This document shows positions 1 through 9,546 of a stretch of 46,745 nt of DNA, piece by piece (position 1 is the stretch's first letter; each line of letters opens with the position of its first letter). The position numbers and the translations under genes are program-made. Source of the DNA: Paracoccus aeridis (GTDB lineage: Bacteria; Pseudomonadota; Alphaproteobacteria; Rhodobacterales; Rhodobacteraceae); the NCBI RefSeq assembly GCF_004923205.2, contig NZ_SELD02000041.1:1-46745 (forward strand). The letters are read 5' to 3'. The notes under the pieces were generated by a model. That model had not been told where the DNA came from, made no database searches, and worked only from the letters and a program-made list of their open reading frames with translations.

Positions 1-1989
1 CGCGGCCGGGTCGAGGCGCGCCGCGCGCGGATCGCCGGCGCCGCGGGCGCCGACGTGGCGCTGCCCGACGATGACGGCGGCCGCCCGCGCGCCGGCCGCC
101 AGATCGGCCGCTTCCGCATCGGCGCCCCGGCGCCGCAGGCCGACGACCGCGACAGCGATCCCGAGCCCGAGCTGGTCGACACGCTGCGCGACTATGCCGA
201 CGACGACCAGGCCCCCTCGCAGGACGAGATCGACGCCCGCATCAGCGACGCGATCACCGCCCGCGCCGCCGCGGCCGGTGGTGCCGGGCCCCTGGGGGCG
301 CTGTCGGCGCTGACCGCGCGGCTCGGCCGCAACCGTCCGCCGGGCGATCCCGAGCCGGCCGATCCCGCCCCCTTCGGTGCCGAGCGCCAGCGCGTCGTCG
401 TGCCGCCGGCGCGCAAGGCCGCCCCCTCGAAGCAGGCCCGCAGCGAGGCGGAGCCCAGCCTCGACTTCGACCGTCCCGCCTCGCACTACGAACGCCCGCC
501 GCTCGCGCTGCTGGCCGCGCCCTCGACGGTGGAGCGCCATACGCTGCCCGAAGAGGCGCTGATGGAAAACGCCCGGATGCTGGAAGCGGTGCTCGACGAC
601 TACGGAGTGAAGGGCCAGATCACCGCCGTCCATCCGGGGCCGGTGGTCACGCTTTACGAACTGGAACCCGCGCCGGGGCTGAAGGCCAGCCGCGTGATCG
701 GCCTGTCCGACGACATCGCGCGTTCCATGTCGGCCCTGTCGGCGCGCGTGTCCACCGTGCCGGGGCGGACCGTGATCGGGATCGAACTGCCGAACCAGCG
801 CCGCGAGAAGGTCGTGCTGCGCGAGATCCTGGCCGCCCGCGCCTTCGGCGACACGTCGATGCCGCTGCCCCTGGCGCTCGGCAAGGACATCGGCGGCGAG
901 CCGGTGGTGGCGAACCTCGCCAAGATGCCGCATCTCCTGATCGCCGGGACCACGGGCTCGGGCAAGTCCGTCGCCATCAACACGATGATCCTGTCGCTCC
1001 TCTACAAGCTCACGCCCGAGGAATGCCGGCTCATCATGATCGACCCCAAGATGCTGGAACTGTCCGTCTACGACGGCATCCCGCATCTTCTCAGCCCGGT
1101 CGTGACCGACCCCAAGAAGGCGGTCGTCGCGCTGAAATGGGTCGTGTCCGAGATGGAGGAACGCTACCGCAAGATGTCCAAGATGGGCGTCCGAAACATC
1201 GAGGGCTACAACGGCCGCGTCCGCGAGGCGCTGTCCAGGGGCGAGATGTTCCGCCGCACCATGCAGACCGGCTTCGACGAGGACACCGGCGAGCCCGTGT
1301 TCGAGACCGAGGAGTTCCAGCCCGAGGCGTTCCCCTACATCGTCGTCATCGTCGACGAGATGGCCGACCTGATGATGGTCGCGGGGAAGGAGATCGAGGC
1401 CTGCATCCAGCGTCTCGCCCAGATGGCGCGGGCGTCGGGCATCCACATCGTCATGGCGACGCAGCGCCCGTCGGTCGATGTCATCACCGGCACGATCAAG
1501 GCGAACTTCCCGACCCGGATCAGCTTCCAGGTCACGTCCAAGATCGACAGCCGCACGATCCTGGGCGAGCAGGGGGCCGAGCAGCTTCTGGGCATGGGCG
1601 ACATGCTCTACATGGCGGGCGGCAGCCGCATCACCCGCGTCCACGGCCCGTTCGTGTCCGACGAGGAAGTCGAGGAGGTCGTCAACCATCTCAAGTCGTT
1701 CGGGCCGCCCAGCTACATGTCGGGCGTCGTGGACGGACCCGAGGACGAGGTCGCGTCCGACATCGACGCCGTGCTGGGCCTGGGCGGAGAGGGCGGGGAC
1801 GCCGAGCTTTACGACATGGCGGTCCAGATCGTCGCCAAGGACCGCAAGTGCTCCACGAGCTACATCCAGCGCAAGCTGGCCATCGGCTACAACAAGGCCG
1901 CGCGCCTGGTCGAGCAGATGGAGGAGCAGGGCGTCGTGAGCTCCGCCAACCACGTCGGCAAGCGCGAGGTGCTGGTGCCGGAGGTCTGA
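1..1989 (+). CDS. ftsK: DNA translocase FtsK, 3' part (5' end outside window)
   Basis: The reading frame is open from base 1, so the gene enters from upstream; 662 residues are visible. FtsK is the septum-located hexameric DNA pump that clears and resolves the chromosome termini at division. The visible part starts in a Pro/Ala/Asp-rich linker (about residues 1-180). The RecA-like motor follows: Walker A GTTGSGKS at bases 946-969 (residue 316 on) and Walker [11 protein letters not shown] with the Asp at residue 452. A C-terminal winged-helix gamma domain (about 600-662, motif [20 protein letters not shown]) reads KOPS sequences. The N-terminal membrane domain is not in the window. The GTG at base 55 is internal and not the true start. 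The gene ends with TGA, and the next gene is 305 bp away, so it is probably last in its transcript. Confidence 0.96.
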   Translation, partial: RGRVEARRARIAGAAGADVALPDDDGGRPRAGRQIGRFRIGAPAPQADDRDSDPEPELVDTLRDYADDDQAPSQDEIDARISDAITARAAAAGGAGPLGALSALTARLGRNRPPGDPEPADPAPFGAERQRVVVPPARKAAPSKQARSEAEPSLDFDRPASHYERPPLALLAAPSTVERHTLPEEALMENARMLEAVLDDYGVKGQITAVHPGPVVTLYELEPAPGLKASRVIGLSDDIARSMSALSARVSTVPGRTVIGIELPNQRREKVVLREILAARAFGDTSMPLPLALGKDIGGEPVVANLAKMPHLLIAGTTGSGKSVAINTMILSLLYKLTPEECRLIMIDPKMLELSVYDGIPHLLSPVVTDPKKAVVALKWVVSEMEERYRKMSKMGVRNIEGYNGRVREALSRGEMFRRTMQTGFDEDTGEPVFETEEFQPEAFPYIVVIVDEMADLMMVAGKEIEACIQRLAQMARASGIHIVMATQRPSVDVITGTIKANFPTRISFQVTSKIDSRTILGEQGAEQLLGMGDMLYMAGGSRITRVHGPFVSDEEVEEVVNHLKSFGPPSYMSGVVDGPEDEVASDIDAVLGLGGEGGDAELYDMAVQIVAKDRKCSTSYIQRKLAIGYNKAARLVEQMEEQGVVSSANHVGKREVLVPEV

Positions 1990-2294
1990 TGCCCCGCCGG
2001 CAGGTCCGTCCCCGGAAAGCGCGCCACGCCCCTTGCCGGATCGTGCCGGAACCGTGCGCGGCGATCGCGGACAGCGTGGCGCCGGGGTCCGGCCACGTTC
2101 GGCCGCCCGTCTTCGAGGTGGTGGCGCGGGGGCGTGGCGATGTCCGGTCGGGTCGGATCCGGGCCGCAGGACCAGCCCGGAACCCGCCGCACGATCTTTG
2201 TTAACACGACGGAAATAATCGGGACCATCGCCGGTCCTCAGGGTTGTCGCAGGGATGCCGTTGTCCGCATCTTCCCCATGCGAGGACCGAAACC
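1990..2294. other. Intergenic region, ftsK to manganese catalase
   Basis: This stretch has no convincing coding frame; the small frames in it have no recognisable content. Most of it is very GC-rich, but bases about 2195-2220 form a locally AT-richer patch (TTTGTTAACAC, then GGAAATAATC). That patch is the likeliest place for the promoter of the downstream catalase, although I cannot assign a clear -35/-10 pair. The last 75 bases carry complementary segments described in the next entry. No strong U-tailed terminator for ftsK is visible. Confidence 0.6.
2221..2289 (+). promoter_or_regulatory. Candidate leader structure that could mask the catalase ribosome-binding site
   Basis: CGGTCCTC at 2232-2239 is the exact reverse complement of GAGGACCG at 2282-2289, which contains the Shine-Dalgarno core GAGG, 9 nt before the ATG at 2295. 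GGACC at 2222-2226 can instead pair with GGTCC at 2233-2237, giving a mutually exclusive hairpin with a 6-nt loop. Three such segments are the layout of a sequestration/anti-sequestration leader. That the complementarities exist is seen directly; that they regulate anything is inference. Confidence 0.35.
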
Positions 2295-3242
2295 ATGTTC
2301 ATGCGCGTCGATCAGCTTCAGACCGAACTTCCGCCCCCCACCCGCGCCGATCCGAACGCCGCCGCAGCCTTGCAGGAACTGCTCGGCGGCAAGTACGGCG
2401 AGATGTCCACTCTCGGGAACTACATGTTCCAGAGCTTCAACTTCCGATCCAAGTCGAAGCTGACGCCGTTCTACAACCTCGTTGCCGCCATCACCGCCGA
2501 GGAACTCGGCCATGTCGAGCTGGTCTCGCACGGCATCGCCATGCTGGCGAACGGTCCCGACAAGCCCGGCGCCGACCAGCGCCCCGGCGGCGATGTGTCG
2601 CGCGCCCCGGCCGAGGCCATGAAGGACATCCGTTCGGCCGCGTCGTTCTTTTCCCATGCGGGCGGCGCGGTGCCGGTGAACTCGAACTCCATGTCGTGGA
2701 ACGTCGACATGGTCACGACCACGGGCAACGTGGTTTTCGATCTCCTGCACAACTTCCACCTGGAATGCGGCGCGCGCCTTCACAAGCTGCGGGTGTACGA
2801 ATCGCTCACGCACGACAACGCCACCGGGCGCGAGGTCTGCAGCTACCTGCTGGTGCGCGGATCGGTCCACGCCCACGCCTATGCGCTCGCGCTGAAGAAG
2901 CTGACCGGCGTCGCGATCGAGCAGATGCTGCCCACCCCCAACATCCCGCTGGGCAAGATCCCCGAATGCCAGAAGTACCTGGTCGAGGGGTCGCACCGCC
3001 GCCTCTACACCTTCTCGCCGGGCGACTACCAGGCGATCCGCGGGATCTGGGAGGGCGAGCAGGCGCTGCCCGGCGATCCGCCCGGCCCTCTGGAAGTGGT
3101 GGAAGGCATGCCGGAAGGCGGCAAGATCCACGACCTGACGGGCGAGCCGAACGTCTTCACGCCCGACTATGCGCCCGAAGAGATGTTCGAGATTGCCGAG
3201 CAGCTGACCCGGAAGGCGATGCAGGGGGCGGGCTCGCTCTGA
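2295..3242 (+). CDS. Manganese (non-haem) catalase, KatN-like
   Basis: A 315-residue dimanganese catalase, which dismutates hydrogen peroxide at a Mn2 centre in a ferritin-like four-helix bundle in the cytoplasm. Likely metal ligands are E36 (GKYGEMSTL), E70 and H73 (the AAITAEELGH helix), E157 (NFHLECGARLHKL) and H192 or H194 (GSVHAHAYAL). Length and motif order fit the family (about 270-320 residues). The start MFMRVDQLQ was chosen because GAGG lies 9 nt upstream; an in-frame ATG 51 nt earlier would add a 17-residue tail that does not look like the family. A haem catalase follows 271 bp downstream in the same direction, giving the cell two chemically independent peroxide-removal enzymes side by side. 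Confidence 0.93.
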   Translation: MFMRVDQLQTELPPPTRADPNAAAALQELLGGKYGEMSTLGNYMFQSFNFRSKSKLTPFYNLVAAITAEELGHVELVSHGIAMLANGPDKPGADQRPGGDVSRAPAEAMKDIRSAASFFSHAGGAVPVNSNSMSWNVDMVTTTGNVVFDLLHNFHLECGARLHKLRVYESLTHDNATGREVCSYLLVRGSVHAHAYALALKKLTGVAIEQMLPTPNIPLGKIPECQKYLVEGSHRRLYTFSPGDYQAIRGIWEGEQALPGDPPGPLEVVEGMPEGGKIHDLTGEPNVFTPDYAPEEMFEIAEQLTRKAMQGAGSL

Positions 3243-3513
3243 TCCGGCCCCGCCGCTGACGAACATCTCTGGCGGACCCGGCGCAAAGCGCCGCCGGGTT
3301 CGCGCATGCATTGCCGAATGTGAATGGAACGGTTCGCTTTCTCGTGCTGTTGACGCCCTGCACGCTGGTCCATCCCGCCTGCGCGTCCCTGCCGATGACC
3401 GAAGCGCCTGAGCGCCGATGGCACGGAAGGGGCGTTCAGGACGGGGTGGCGTCAGGGCCTGGATGCCAGGGCGCATCCCGACCGCACCATCAACACCGGA
3501 CGCGAGAGAGCAC

Positions 3514-5685
3514 ATGGCACAGAAACCCACCCCCGACGCCGGCAAGCGGAGCAATCCCGTCGCCGGGGCGTCGCTGCAGGCAGGCACCAACACCGACGCG
3601 ACCGACGCGTCCTACCAGGACCAGCGCGGCAACGGCGGCGAGCTGCACCAGACCACGACCGACCGCGACGCCCGGATCACGACCAACCACGGCGTGCCGA
3701 TCAGCGACAACCAGAACAGCCTCAAGGGCGGCTCGCGCGGGCCGACGCTGCTGGAAGATTTCGTCCTGCGAGAGAAGATCTTCCATTTCGACCACGAGCG
3801 CATCCCGGAGCGGATCGTCCACGCCCGCGGCTCGGGCGCGCACGGCACCTTCACCGTCACCCGCGCGATCCCGGAGCTGACCAGCGCGGCGCTGTTCCAG
3901 AAGGAAGGCACCACCTGCGACGTGTTCGTGCGCTTCTCGACCGTGGCCGGGTCCAAGGGCTCGAAGGATACCCCCCGCGACGTGCGCGGCTTCGCGGTGA
4001 AGCTGTACACGCCCGAGGGCAACTGGGATCTCGTCGGCAACAACATCCCGGTGTTCTTCATCCAGGACGCGATCAAGTTCCCCGACCTGGTCCATTCGGT
4101 GAAGCCCGAGGCCGACCGGATGATGCCGCAGGCCGCGTCGGCGCACGACACGTTCTGGGACTTCGCCTCGCTGATGCCGGAAAGCCAGCACATGATCATG
4201 TGGCTGATGTCCGACCGCGCCATCCCCCGCAGCTTCCGCATGATGGAAGGCTTCGGCGTCCACACCTTCCGCCTGATCAACGCCGAGGGTAAGGCGTCCT
4301 ACGTCAAGTTCCACTGGAAGCCGAAGCTCGGCCTGCAATCGACCCTGTGGGACGAGGCCGTCAAGATCTCGGGCGCGGACCCCGACTACCTGCGCCGCGA
4401 CCTGTGGGAAGCGATCGACCAGGGCGATTTCCCCGAATGGGACCTGGGCATCCAGGTCTTCGACGAGGCGTTCGCGGCCGCCCAGCCCTATGACGTGCTG
4501 GATGCGACCAAGATCATCCCGGAAGAGGACGTGCCGGTGCAGGTGATCGGCACCATGCAGCTGAACCGCAACCCCGACAACTTCTTCGCCGAGACGGAAC
4601 AGGTCGCGTTCCTGCCCACCAACGTGCCGCCGGGAATCGACTTTTCCAACGACCCGCTGCTGCAGGGGCGCCTGTTCAGCTACATGGACACGCAGAAATC
4701 GCGCCTGGGCACGACCAACTTCCACCAGATCCCGATCAACGCGCCGCGCTGCCCGATGCACAACTTCCAGCGCGACGGGCTGATGCAGACGCAGGTGCCG
4801 AAGGGCCGCGCCAACTACGAGCCGAACTCGCTCGACCAGGCGGGCGAGGCGGCGGGGCCGCGCGTGGACGCCCAGCAGGGCTTCCGGACCATCGCGAAGA
4901 TGACCGAGCTCGGCAACGAGCCGACGGAAAAGCTGCGGGTGCGGGCGGAAAGCTTCGCCGACCACTTCACCCAGGCGCGGCAATTCTACCGCTCGCAGAC
5001 GGAAGCCGAGCAGGCGCACATCATCAACGCGCAGGTGTTCGAGCTGTCGAAGTGCGAGATGCCGCATGTCCGCATCCGGCAGATGTCGCAGCTTCGCAAC
5101 ATCGACGAGGACCTCGCCCGCCGGGTGGCCGACGGGCTGGGCATGGACCTGCCGGACGCCGCGCCTGCGGCAAAGCCCGCGCTGGACGTGGCTCCGTCCG
5201 ACGCGCTGTCGATCCTGAAGAACCCCAACCGCAGCGCCGCGGGGCGCAAGCTCGGGATCCTCGTGACCGACGGGGCGGACGCATCGGCGGTCGAGGCGCT
5301 GAAATCGGCGGCCGAGGCGCAGGGCGCGGCCGTGATGATCGTGTCGCCCAAGGTCGGCGGGCCGAAGCTTGCCGGCGGCAAGCGGATGGCGGCGGATGCC
5401 CAGCTTGACGGCGCCCCCTCGGTCATCTTCGACGCGGTGGCGGTGGTCGCATCCGAGCAGGGCGCGGCCGACCTCGTCCGTCACAAGCCCGCGGTGGACT
5501 GGCTGTCGGACGCCTTCGCGCATCTCAAGGCGATCGCCCACACCTCCGAGGCGGTGCCGGTGCTGCAGAAGGCGGGCGTGGAGCAGGACGACTTCGTCGT
5601 GCCGGTGAGCGAGGCGGCCACGATCGTCGCGAACCTCTCCGAACGGAACTGGGCCCGCGAGAAGAAGACCTGGCTGCCAAAGTAA
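3514..5685 (+). CDS. katE: Large-subunit monofunctional haem catalase (HPII type)
   Basis: A 723-residue clade-2 catalase with a C-terminal flavodoxin/DJ-1-like domain (about 575-723), the size class of E. coli HPII (753). Catalytic residues are conserved at a constant offset of 25 from HPII: distal H103 ([11 protein letters not shown]), N176 ([11 protein letters not shown]) and proximal haem ligand Y390 ([15 protein letters not shown]). The HPII-specific His that crosslinks to that Tyr is replaced by Leu ([10 protein letters not shown]), so the covalent His-Tyr link should be absent. The start ATG at 3514 follows GAGAG by 3 nt; an earlier in-frame ATG at 3418 would give an unrelated Arg-rich tail. 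The first 60 residues are polar and low in complexity, as in other clade-2 enzymes. A strong terminator follows. Confidence 0.96.
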   Translation: MAQKPTPDAGKRSNPVAGASLQAGTNTDATDASYQDQRGNGGELHQTTTDRDARITTNHGVPISDNQNSLKGGSRGPTLLEDFVLREKIFHFDHERIPERIVHARGSGAHGTFTVTRAIPELTSAALFQKEGTTCDVFVRFSTVAGSKGSKDTPRDVRGFAVKLYTPEGNWDLVGNNIPVFFIQDAIKFPDLVHSVKPEADRMMPQAASAHDTFWDFASLMPESQHMIMWLMSDRAIPRSFRMMEGFGVHTFRLINAEGKASYVKFHWKPKLGLQSTLWDEAVKISGADPDYLRRDLWEAIDQGDFPEWDLGIQVFDEAFAAAQPYDVLDATKIIPEEDVPVQVIGTMQLNRNPDNFFAETEQVAFLPTNVPPGIDFSNDPLLQGRLFSYMDTQKSRLGTTNFHQIPINAPRCPMHNFQRDGLMQTQVPKGRANYEPNSLDQAGEAAGPRVDAQQGFRTIAKMTELGNEPTEKLRVRAESFADHFTQARQFYRSQTEAEQAHIINAQVFELSKCEMPHVRIRQMSQLRNIDEDLARRVADGLGMDLPDAAPAAKPALDVAPSDALSILKNPNRSAAGRKLGILVTDGADASAVEALKSAAEAQGAAVMIVSPKVGGPKLAGGKRMAADAQLDGAPSVIFDAVAVVASEQGAADLVRHKPAVDWLSDAFAHLKAIAHTSEAVPVLQKAGVEQDDFVVPVSEAATIVANLSERNWAREKKTWLPK

Positions 5686-5704
5686 GCGGCGCGACGTAGG
5701 ACAG

Positions 5705-5732
5705 GGGGCCGGTGCGCTGCGCCGGCCCCTTT
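5705..5732. terminator. Rho-independent terminator between katE and the rhomboid gene
   Basis: GGGGCCGG (5705-5712) pairs with CCGGCCCC (5722-5729) around a 9-nt loop, followed by TTT on the plus strand. It lies 20 nt after the katE stop and between two convergent genes, so it mainly ends katE transcription. Confidence 0.8.
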
Positions 5733-5762
5733 CGCTTACGCGCGGCTTCGCTTACGCGCGGC
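5731..5762. repeat. Perfect 16-bp tandem direct repeat (two copies)
   Basis: The unit TTCGCTTACGCGCGGC occurs at 5731-5746 and again at 5747-5762 with no mismatch. The second copy contains the stop codon (TTA on plus, TAA on minus) and the last codons of the rhomboid gene; the first copy lies just beyond it. This looks like a recent slippage duplication at the 3' end of the gene. Confidence 0.9.
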
Positions 5763-6357
5763 GCGGCCGCATCAGCGCCTGCGCGACACCCATTGCGGCG
5801 CCCGTGATGAACCCGCCCAGGTGCGCCTGCCACGCGATCTGCGGCACCAGCAGCGCCAGCGCGACGTTGAGGACCAGCAGCGTCAGCGCCGACTGCGCCA
5901 GCGGCCCCATCGCCAGCCGCCGCCGCCGTGTCGCCACGTAGCCGCGCGCCAGCAGCGCCCCGGCCAGCCCGAAGATCGCGCCCGACGCCCCCACCATCAC
6001 CGGCCCGTGCGGCGCCAGCACCCCCTGCGCCAGCCCCGCGCCGACCTGCGACACCGCATAGACGGCCAGCATCGCGTGTGCCGTCATGATCCGCGCGAGT
6101 TCCCGCAGCAGCTGCGCCAGCGCCACCATGTTCATGCCCAGATGCAGAAGCCCCGCGTGCAGGAACCCGTAGGTAGCGAACATCCCGACCGCCTGCCCCG
6201 GATAGATCCCGGTCCAGTGTCCCATGAGCTGCGGAAAGAACCCGCCCAGCAGGAACGCGCCCTGCCTGAGCGCCGGGTACCCGGCGAGCGTCGCGGCCGT
6301 CAGGACAAGCTCGATCAGGACGCAGGTCCCGATGATGATGCGAAAGGCGATCGGCAT
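5752..6357 (-). CDS. Rhomboid family intramembrane serine protease
   Basis: A 201-residue polytopic membrane protein with about six hydrophobic segments. It has the rhomboid signatures HxxxN (HLGMN, H72/N76), the catalytic serine motif GASG (S125, followed by AIFGLAGA) and the catalytic His in the last segment (AHLGGFITG, H179). Rhomboids cut transmembrane helices within the inner membrane; the substrate here is unknown. The start ATG at 6357 gives the usual short cytoplasmic N-terminus before the first helix. The Shine-Dalgarno region is weak. The gene is convergent with katE and divergent from the RTX glycosidase gene, with about 105 bp between the two starts. Confidence 0.9.
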   Translation of the reverse strand: MPIAFRIIIGTCVLIELVLTAATLAGYPALRQGAFLLGGFFPQLMGHWTGIYPGQAVGMFATYGFLHAGLLHLGMNMVALAQLLRELARIMTAHAMLAVYAVSQVGAGLAQGVLAPHGPVMVGASGAIFGLAGALLARGYVATRRRRLAMGPLAQSALTLLVLNVALALLVPQIAWQAHLGGFITGAAMGVAQALMRPRRA

Positions 6358-6462
6358 GGCGGAACCCCGGCTTTCGGCATGGATAAGCCCCGCGCACCTG
6401 AAACGCAAAGCGGTGGCCGGGCCGGGCGACAACGTCACTGGCCCGGGGCGGAGGGCGGGGTT

Positions 6463-8499
6463 ATGGTTGCCCATCGCTTCGTCGGCAGGAACCCCGGGAT
6501 GGATTGCGGATCGCTGGAGTTTCAGTCCGACATGGCCGGTTGGAACGCGGTATCCATCGCGACCCGCTACGTGACCGTGGTGACGTCGCCCGAAAGGCTG
6601 CGAACCCGCGCGGGCACCGGCGTTCCCGACGCGATGCGCGGCTATCTGCTGGACACCGTCAGGAATCCCGACGCGCGCCGCAGCGATGCGCCCCGGGAAC
6701 TGCGCGGCGGCGGCCCGGTGTCGCTGCTGCGCGACCCGGTGACGCGCGAGCCGGCCCGGCTTCCGGACGGCAGGCTGCTGACGCTCGATCCGCCCGGGAA
6801 GGGGGCCGAGGTGCCCGGTCTCGGCACGATGGTCAGCTGGCGCGCCGATACCGGGGTGGAGCTTCAGGTGGGCGGCGGCCCCGAGCGCTTCATCGCCGCG
6901 CTGCAGGGGTCGTTCCCCGAGGTGAACGTCCTGCGGCTCGACTTCAACGCCGAAAGCGTCGACAACCCCGGCGTGACGGATGACTGGCGCGCCTTCGCGG
7001 ACCTTGCCGCGCAGGCGGGGCTGCGGCTGGTGATCCAGAACTCGGACGGCGACCTGGCGGAGGGGATGACGCGCGCGGAACGGGCGACGCTGGGCGCCGC
7101 GGACGCGCTGCGCGACGATGCCGCGGACAGCCGGATCGACGACGTGAGGAACGACTGGGACCGGATGCTGGGATGGTTCCGCCGGCCCGAGAACGCCCGG
7201 ATCATGGACGCCGTCGCGGGGTGGGAACTGATCAACGAACCGATGGCCTATGGCAACAGCCCCGACGCGGGCGCGGTCTACAGCCAGCACATGGCCGACC
7301 TGATCGCCGCGCTGGACTGGGGGGGCAAGCGGATCTTCGTGGGCGGGCTGAATGCCTCGGCCCAGTTCGCGAACCTTGATCCGGACCTGATCCGGCAGGC
7401 GGCGGGCGACCGGCTGGTCTGGTCGGTCCACATGTACCCGGCCTGGGTCGTGGCGGACGTGCCCGATCCGGACGCCCGCACGTTCGCGGCGCAGCTCTGC
7501 AAGCGGATCGGCGACCTTGCGGGCTCGGGCGACGACATGATGGTCACGGAATCGCAGCTCTACACTGCCTCGGGGTCGCTGGACCCGGCGGCGGCCGGGG
7601 AACGCGCGGCCCAGAGCTTCAACATGGCGCGGCTGCTGCCGTGGTTCGCGGACCAGGGCATCGGCTGGACATGGTGGCCGCCCACCGGCCGCGCCTCGCA
7701 GCTTGTCCGCTGGAACGGCGCCCGCGACGGCTTCGAGACGATGGTCGAGTCCGCCGCCTTCGCCCACGCGGGCTGGGTCCGCGACGAGGTCCGGCCACCC
7801 CGCGCCGCGACGGAGCACTGGGGCGCCCCCGGCGCGGACGAGGTGGCGATCACCGGCCGGGGCGGGGACGCGCGCGACCACATCGCGGACGGGGTGTCGA
7901 ACCCGCACGGGCTGTTCTTCGCGCTGGGGGGTGACGACCGGGTCACGGGGGGCGATCTGGCCGATCTTCTCTACGGCGGCGACGGGAGCGACGCGCTTGC
8001 GGGCGGCGGGGGCGACGACTGGCTGTTCGGGGGACGCGGCGCCGACACGCTGGACGGCGGCGAGGGCCGGGACGCGCTGATCGACCCGGAGGGCGCGAAC
8101 GTCCTGTCGGGCGGCGACGGCGACGACCATCTGGAGGGCTCGGGCGCGCTGTCGGGCGGGGATGGCGACGATGTGCTGCTGGCGCTGGCGCCGCCCGCCG
8201 CCCTGGGCGATGCGCCCGCGACGCCCTCGACCCTCACGGGCGGCGAGGGCGCCGACAGGTTCCTGCCCGGCCCGCGCGGGGCGTTCACCATCACCGACTT
8301 CACCCCCGGCACCGACCGGCTGGACCTGTCCCTGCTCGCCCGTCCCGAAAACGCGCCGACCGTGAAGGTGCGGTTGCAAGACGGGTCGGCCACTCTGGCT
8401 TGGGAAGACCTGACGGTCGAGATGCCCGGCGCGGACGGCCTGACCGAGCGCGACATCGTCAACCCCGGCCCGCGGCGTGTCGTCGTGTCGGAAGGCTGA
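6463..8499 (+). CDS. Secreted GH5-like glycoside hydrolase with C-terminal RTX repeats
   Basis: A 678-residue protein with two parts. Residues about 120-450 look like a cellulase-family (GH5-type, clan A) TIM barrel: acid/base Glu in WELINEP (E259), His-x-Tyr (SVHMYP, H323), candidate nucleophile Glu in MMVTES (E363) and aromatic WTWWPP. Residues about 488-605 hold calcium-binding RTX nonapeptides (GGDGSDALAGGGGDDWLFGG, GGDGDDHLEG, GGDGDDVLL, GGEGADRF). There is no N-terminal signal peptide, which fits type I secretion through a C-terminal signal, but no ABC/HlyD/TolC genes lie nearby. The start ATG at 6463 has GGAGGG at 6450-6455, 7 nt upstream. The epimerase gene follows after 9 nt, indicating one transcript. 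The substrate is unknown; an exopolysaccharide or plant/algal glucan is plausible. Confidence 0.85.
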   Translation: MVAHRFVGRNPGMDCGSLEFQSDMAGWNAVSIATRYVTVVTSPERLRTRAGTGVPDAMRGYLLDTVRNPDARRSDAPRELRGGGPVSLLRDPVTREPARLPDGRLLTLDPPGKGAEVPGLGTMVSWRADTGVELQVGGGPERFIAALQGSFPEVNVLRLDFNAESVDNPGVTDDWRAFADLAAQAGLRLVIQNSDGDLAEGMTRAERATLGAADALRDDAADSRIDDVRNDWDRMLGWFRRPENARIMDAVAGWELINEPMAYGNSPDAGAVYSQHMADLIAALDWGGKRIFVGGLNASAQFANLDPDLIRQAAGDRLVWSVHMYPAWVVADVPDPDARTFAAQLCKRIGDLAGSGDDMMVTESQLYTASGSLDPAAAGERAAQSFNMARLLPWFADQGIGWTWWPPTGRASQLVRWNGARDGFETMVESAAFAHAGWVRDEVRPPRAATEHWGAPGADEVAITGRGGDARDHIADGVSNPHGLFFALGGDDRVTGGDLADLLYGGDGSDALAGGGGDDWLFGGRGADTLDGGEGRDALIDPEGANVLSGGDGDDHLEGSGALSGGDGDDVLLALAPPAALGDAPATPSTLTGGEGADRFLPGPRGAFTITDFTPGTDRLDLSLLARPENAPTVKVRLQDGSATLAWEDLTVEMPGADGLTERDIVNPGPRRVVVSEG

Positions 8500-8508
8500 G
8501 GGGGCGCC

Positions 8509-9546
8509 ATGCAGGACGCCACCGGCGCGGGGAAGGGCAGCGCAGGCACGATCCTCATCACCGGGGCGGCCGGGTTCATCGGCTTCCACCTCGCACAGGC
8601 GATGCTGGCGCAGGGCTGGCGCGTGGTCGGCATCGACAACCACAACAGCTACTACGACCCCGCGCTCAAGGCCGCGCGCGAGGCGCGGCTGACGCCCGAC
8701 CCCCGCTACCGCCCCGTCCGCGGCGGGATCGAGGAGCCGGGCCTTCTGGCCCGGATCTTCGCCGAGGAACGCCCGGGCGCGGTCGTTCACCTGGCCGCGC
8801 AGGCGGGGGTGCGCCATTCCATCGACAACCCGCGCGCCTATGTGCAGGCAAACCTGATCGGCACGTTTGAACTGCTGGAAGCCGCCCGCGCCTGCCCGCC
8901 GCGGCACATGCTGCTCGCCTCGACCAGCAGCGCCTATGGCGCGAACACCGAGATGCCCTACCGCGAGACCGACAAGGCCGACAGCCAGATGTCGTTCTAC
9001 GCCGCGACCAAGAAATCGACCGAGGCGATGGCGCATTCCTATGCCCATCTCTTTGCCCTGCCGATCACCGTGTTCCGGTTCTTCACCGTCTATGGGCCGT
9101 GGGGGCGGCCGGACATGGCGCCCTATCTGTTCACCAGCGCGATCCTCGAAGGGCGGCCGATCAGGGTCTTCAACCACGGCGACATGAAGCGGGACTTCAC
9201 CTTCGTCACCGACCTCGTCCGCGCGATCGGGCTGCTCGTCGGCGCGGTGCCGGGGACCGATCCGGCGGGCGAGTTCGACAGCCTGTCGCCGGTCGCGCCG
9301 TTCCGGGTCGTCAACATCGGCAACGGCGCGCCGGTGCAGCTGATGGACTTCATCGCCGCGATCGAGACGGCGACGGGACGCAGGGCGGACAGGCAGATGC
9401 TGCCGATGCAGCCGGGCGACGTGCCCGCGACCTGGGCCGACACGACGCTGCTGCGCGCGCTGTCCGGGTATGCCCCGCAGACGAACCTTCAGGACGGCGT
9501 CGCGGCCTACGTGGACTGGTTCAGAAGCTTCTACGGGACAGACTAG
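8509..9546 (+). CDS. NAD-dependent sugar epimerase, probable UDP-glucuronate 4-epimerase
   Basis: A 345-residue extended SDR enzyme. The NAD-binding motif is GAAGFIG (residues 19-25), and the catalytic YxxxK is YAATK (Y164/K168) with the upstream serines STSSAYG. Features such as GIDNHNSYYDPALK and the PYRETD segment resemble UDP-glucuronate 4-epimerases (LspL/Cap1J type), which make UDP-galacturonate for surface polysaccharides in the cytoplasm. It could instead be a general UDP-glucose 4-epimerase relative; the sequence alone does not settle the substrate. It begins 9 nt after the RTX glycosidase, so synthesis of a uronate sugar and a secreted glycosidase appear co-transcribed. Its stop overlaps the convergent L,D-transpeptidase stop by 4 nt. 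Confidence 0.87.
   Translation: MQDATGAGKGSAGTILITGAAGFIGFHLAQAMLAQGWRVVGIDNHNSYYDPALKAAREARLTPDPRYRPVRGGIEEPGLLARIFAEERPGAVVHLAAQAGVRHSIDNPRAYVQANLIGTFELLEAARACPPRHMLLASTSSAYGANTEMPYRETDKADSQMSFYAATKKSTEAMAHSYAHLFALPITVFRFFTVYGPWGRPDMAPYLFTSAILEGRPIRVFNHGDMKRDFTFVTDLVRAIGLLVGAVPGTDPAGEFDSLSPVAPFRVVNIGNGAPVQLMDFIAAIETATGRRADRQMLPMQPGDVPATWADTTLLRALSGYAPQTNLQDGVAAYVDWFRSFYGTD

Noticed and set aside
2179..2202. GGAAC-N15-TGTT before the manganese catalase as a stress sigma-factor promoter
   Set aside because: The spacer is two or more bases too short for the known class.
3240..3255. Identical TGATCCGGCCCCGCCG after the manganese catalase and after secE (28935) as a shared element
   Set aside because: Only two copies at unrelated stop codons in GC-rich DNA; one merely overlaps the secE hairpin.
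3326..3351. GGAAC-N17-TGTT upstream of katE, resembling an EcfG general-stress promoter
   Set aside because: The -10 has one mismatch to CGTT, and I am not confident that this lineage has the PhyR-EcfG system. Chance occurrence is likely.
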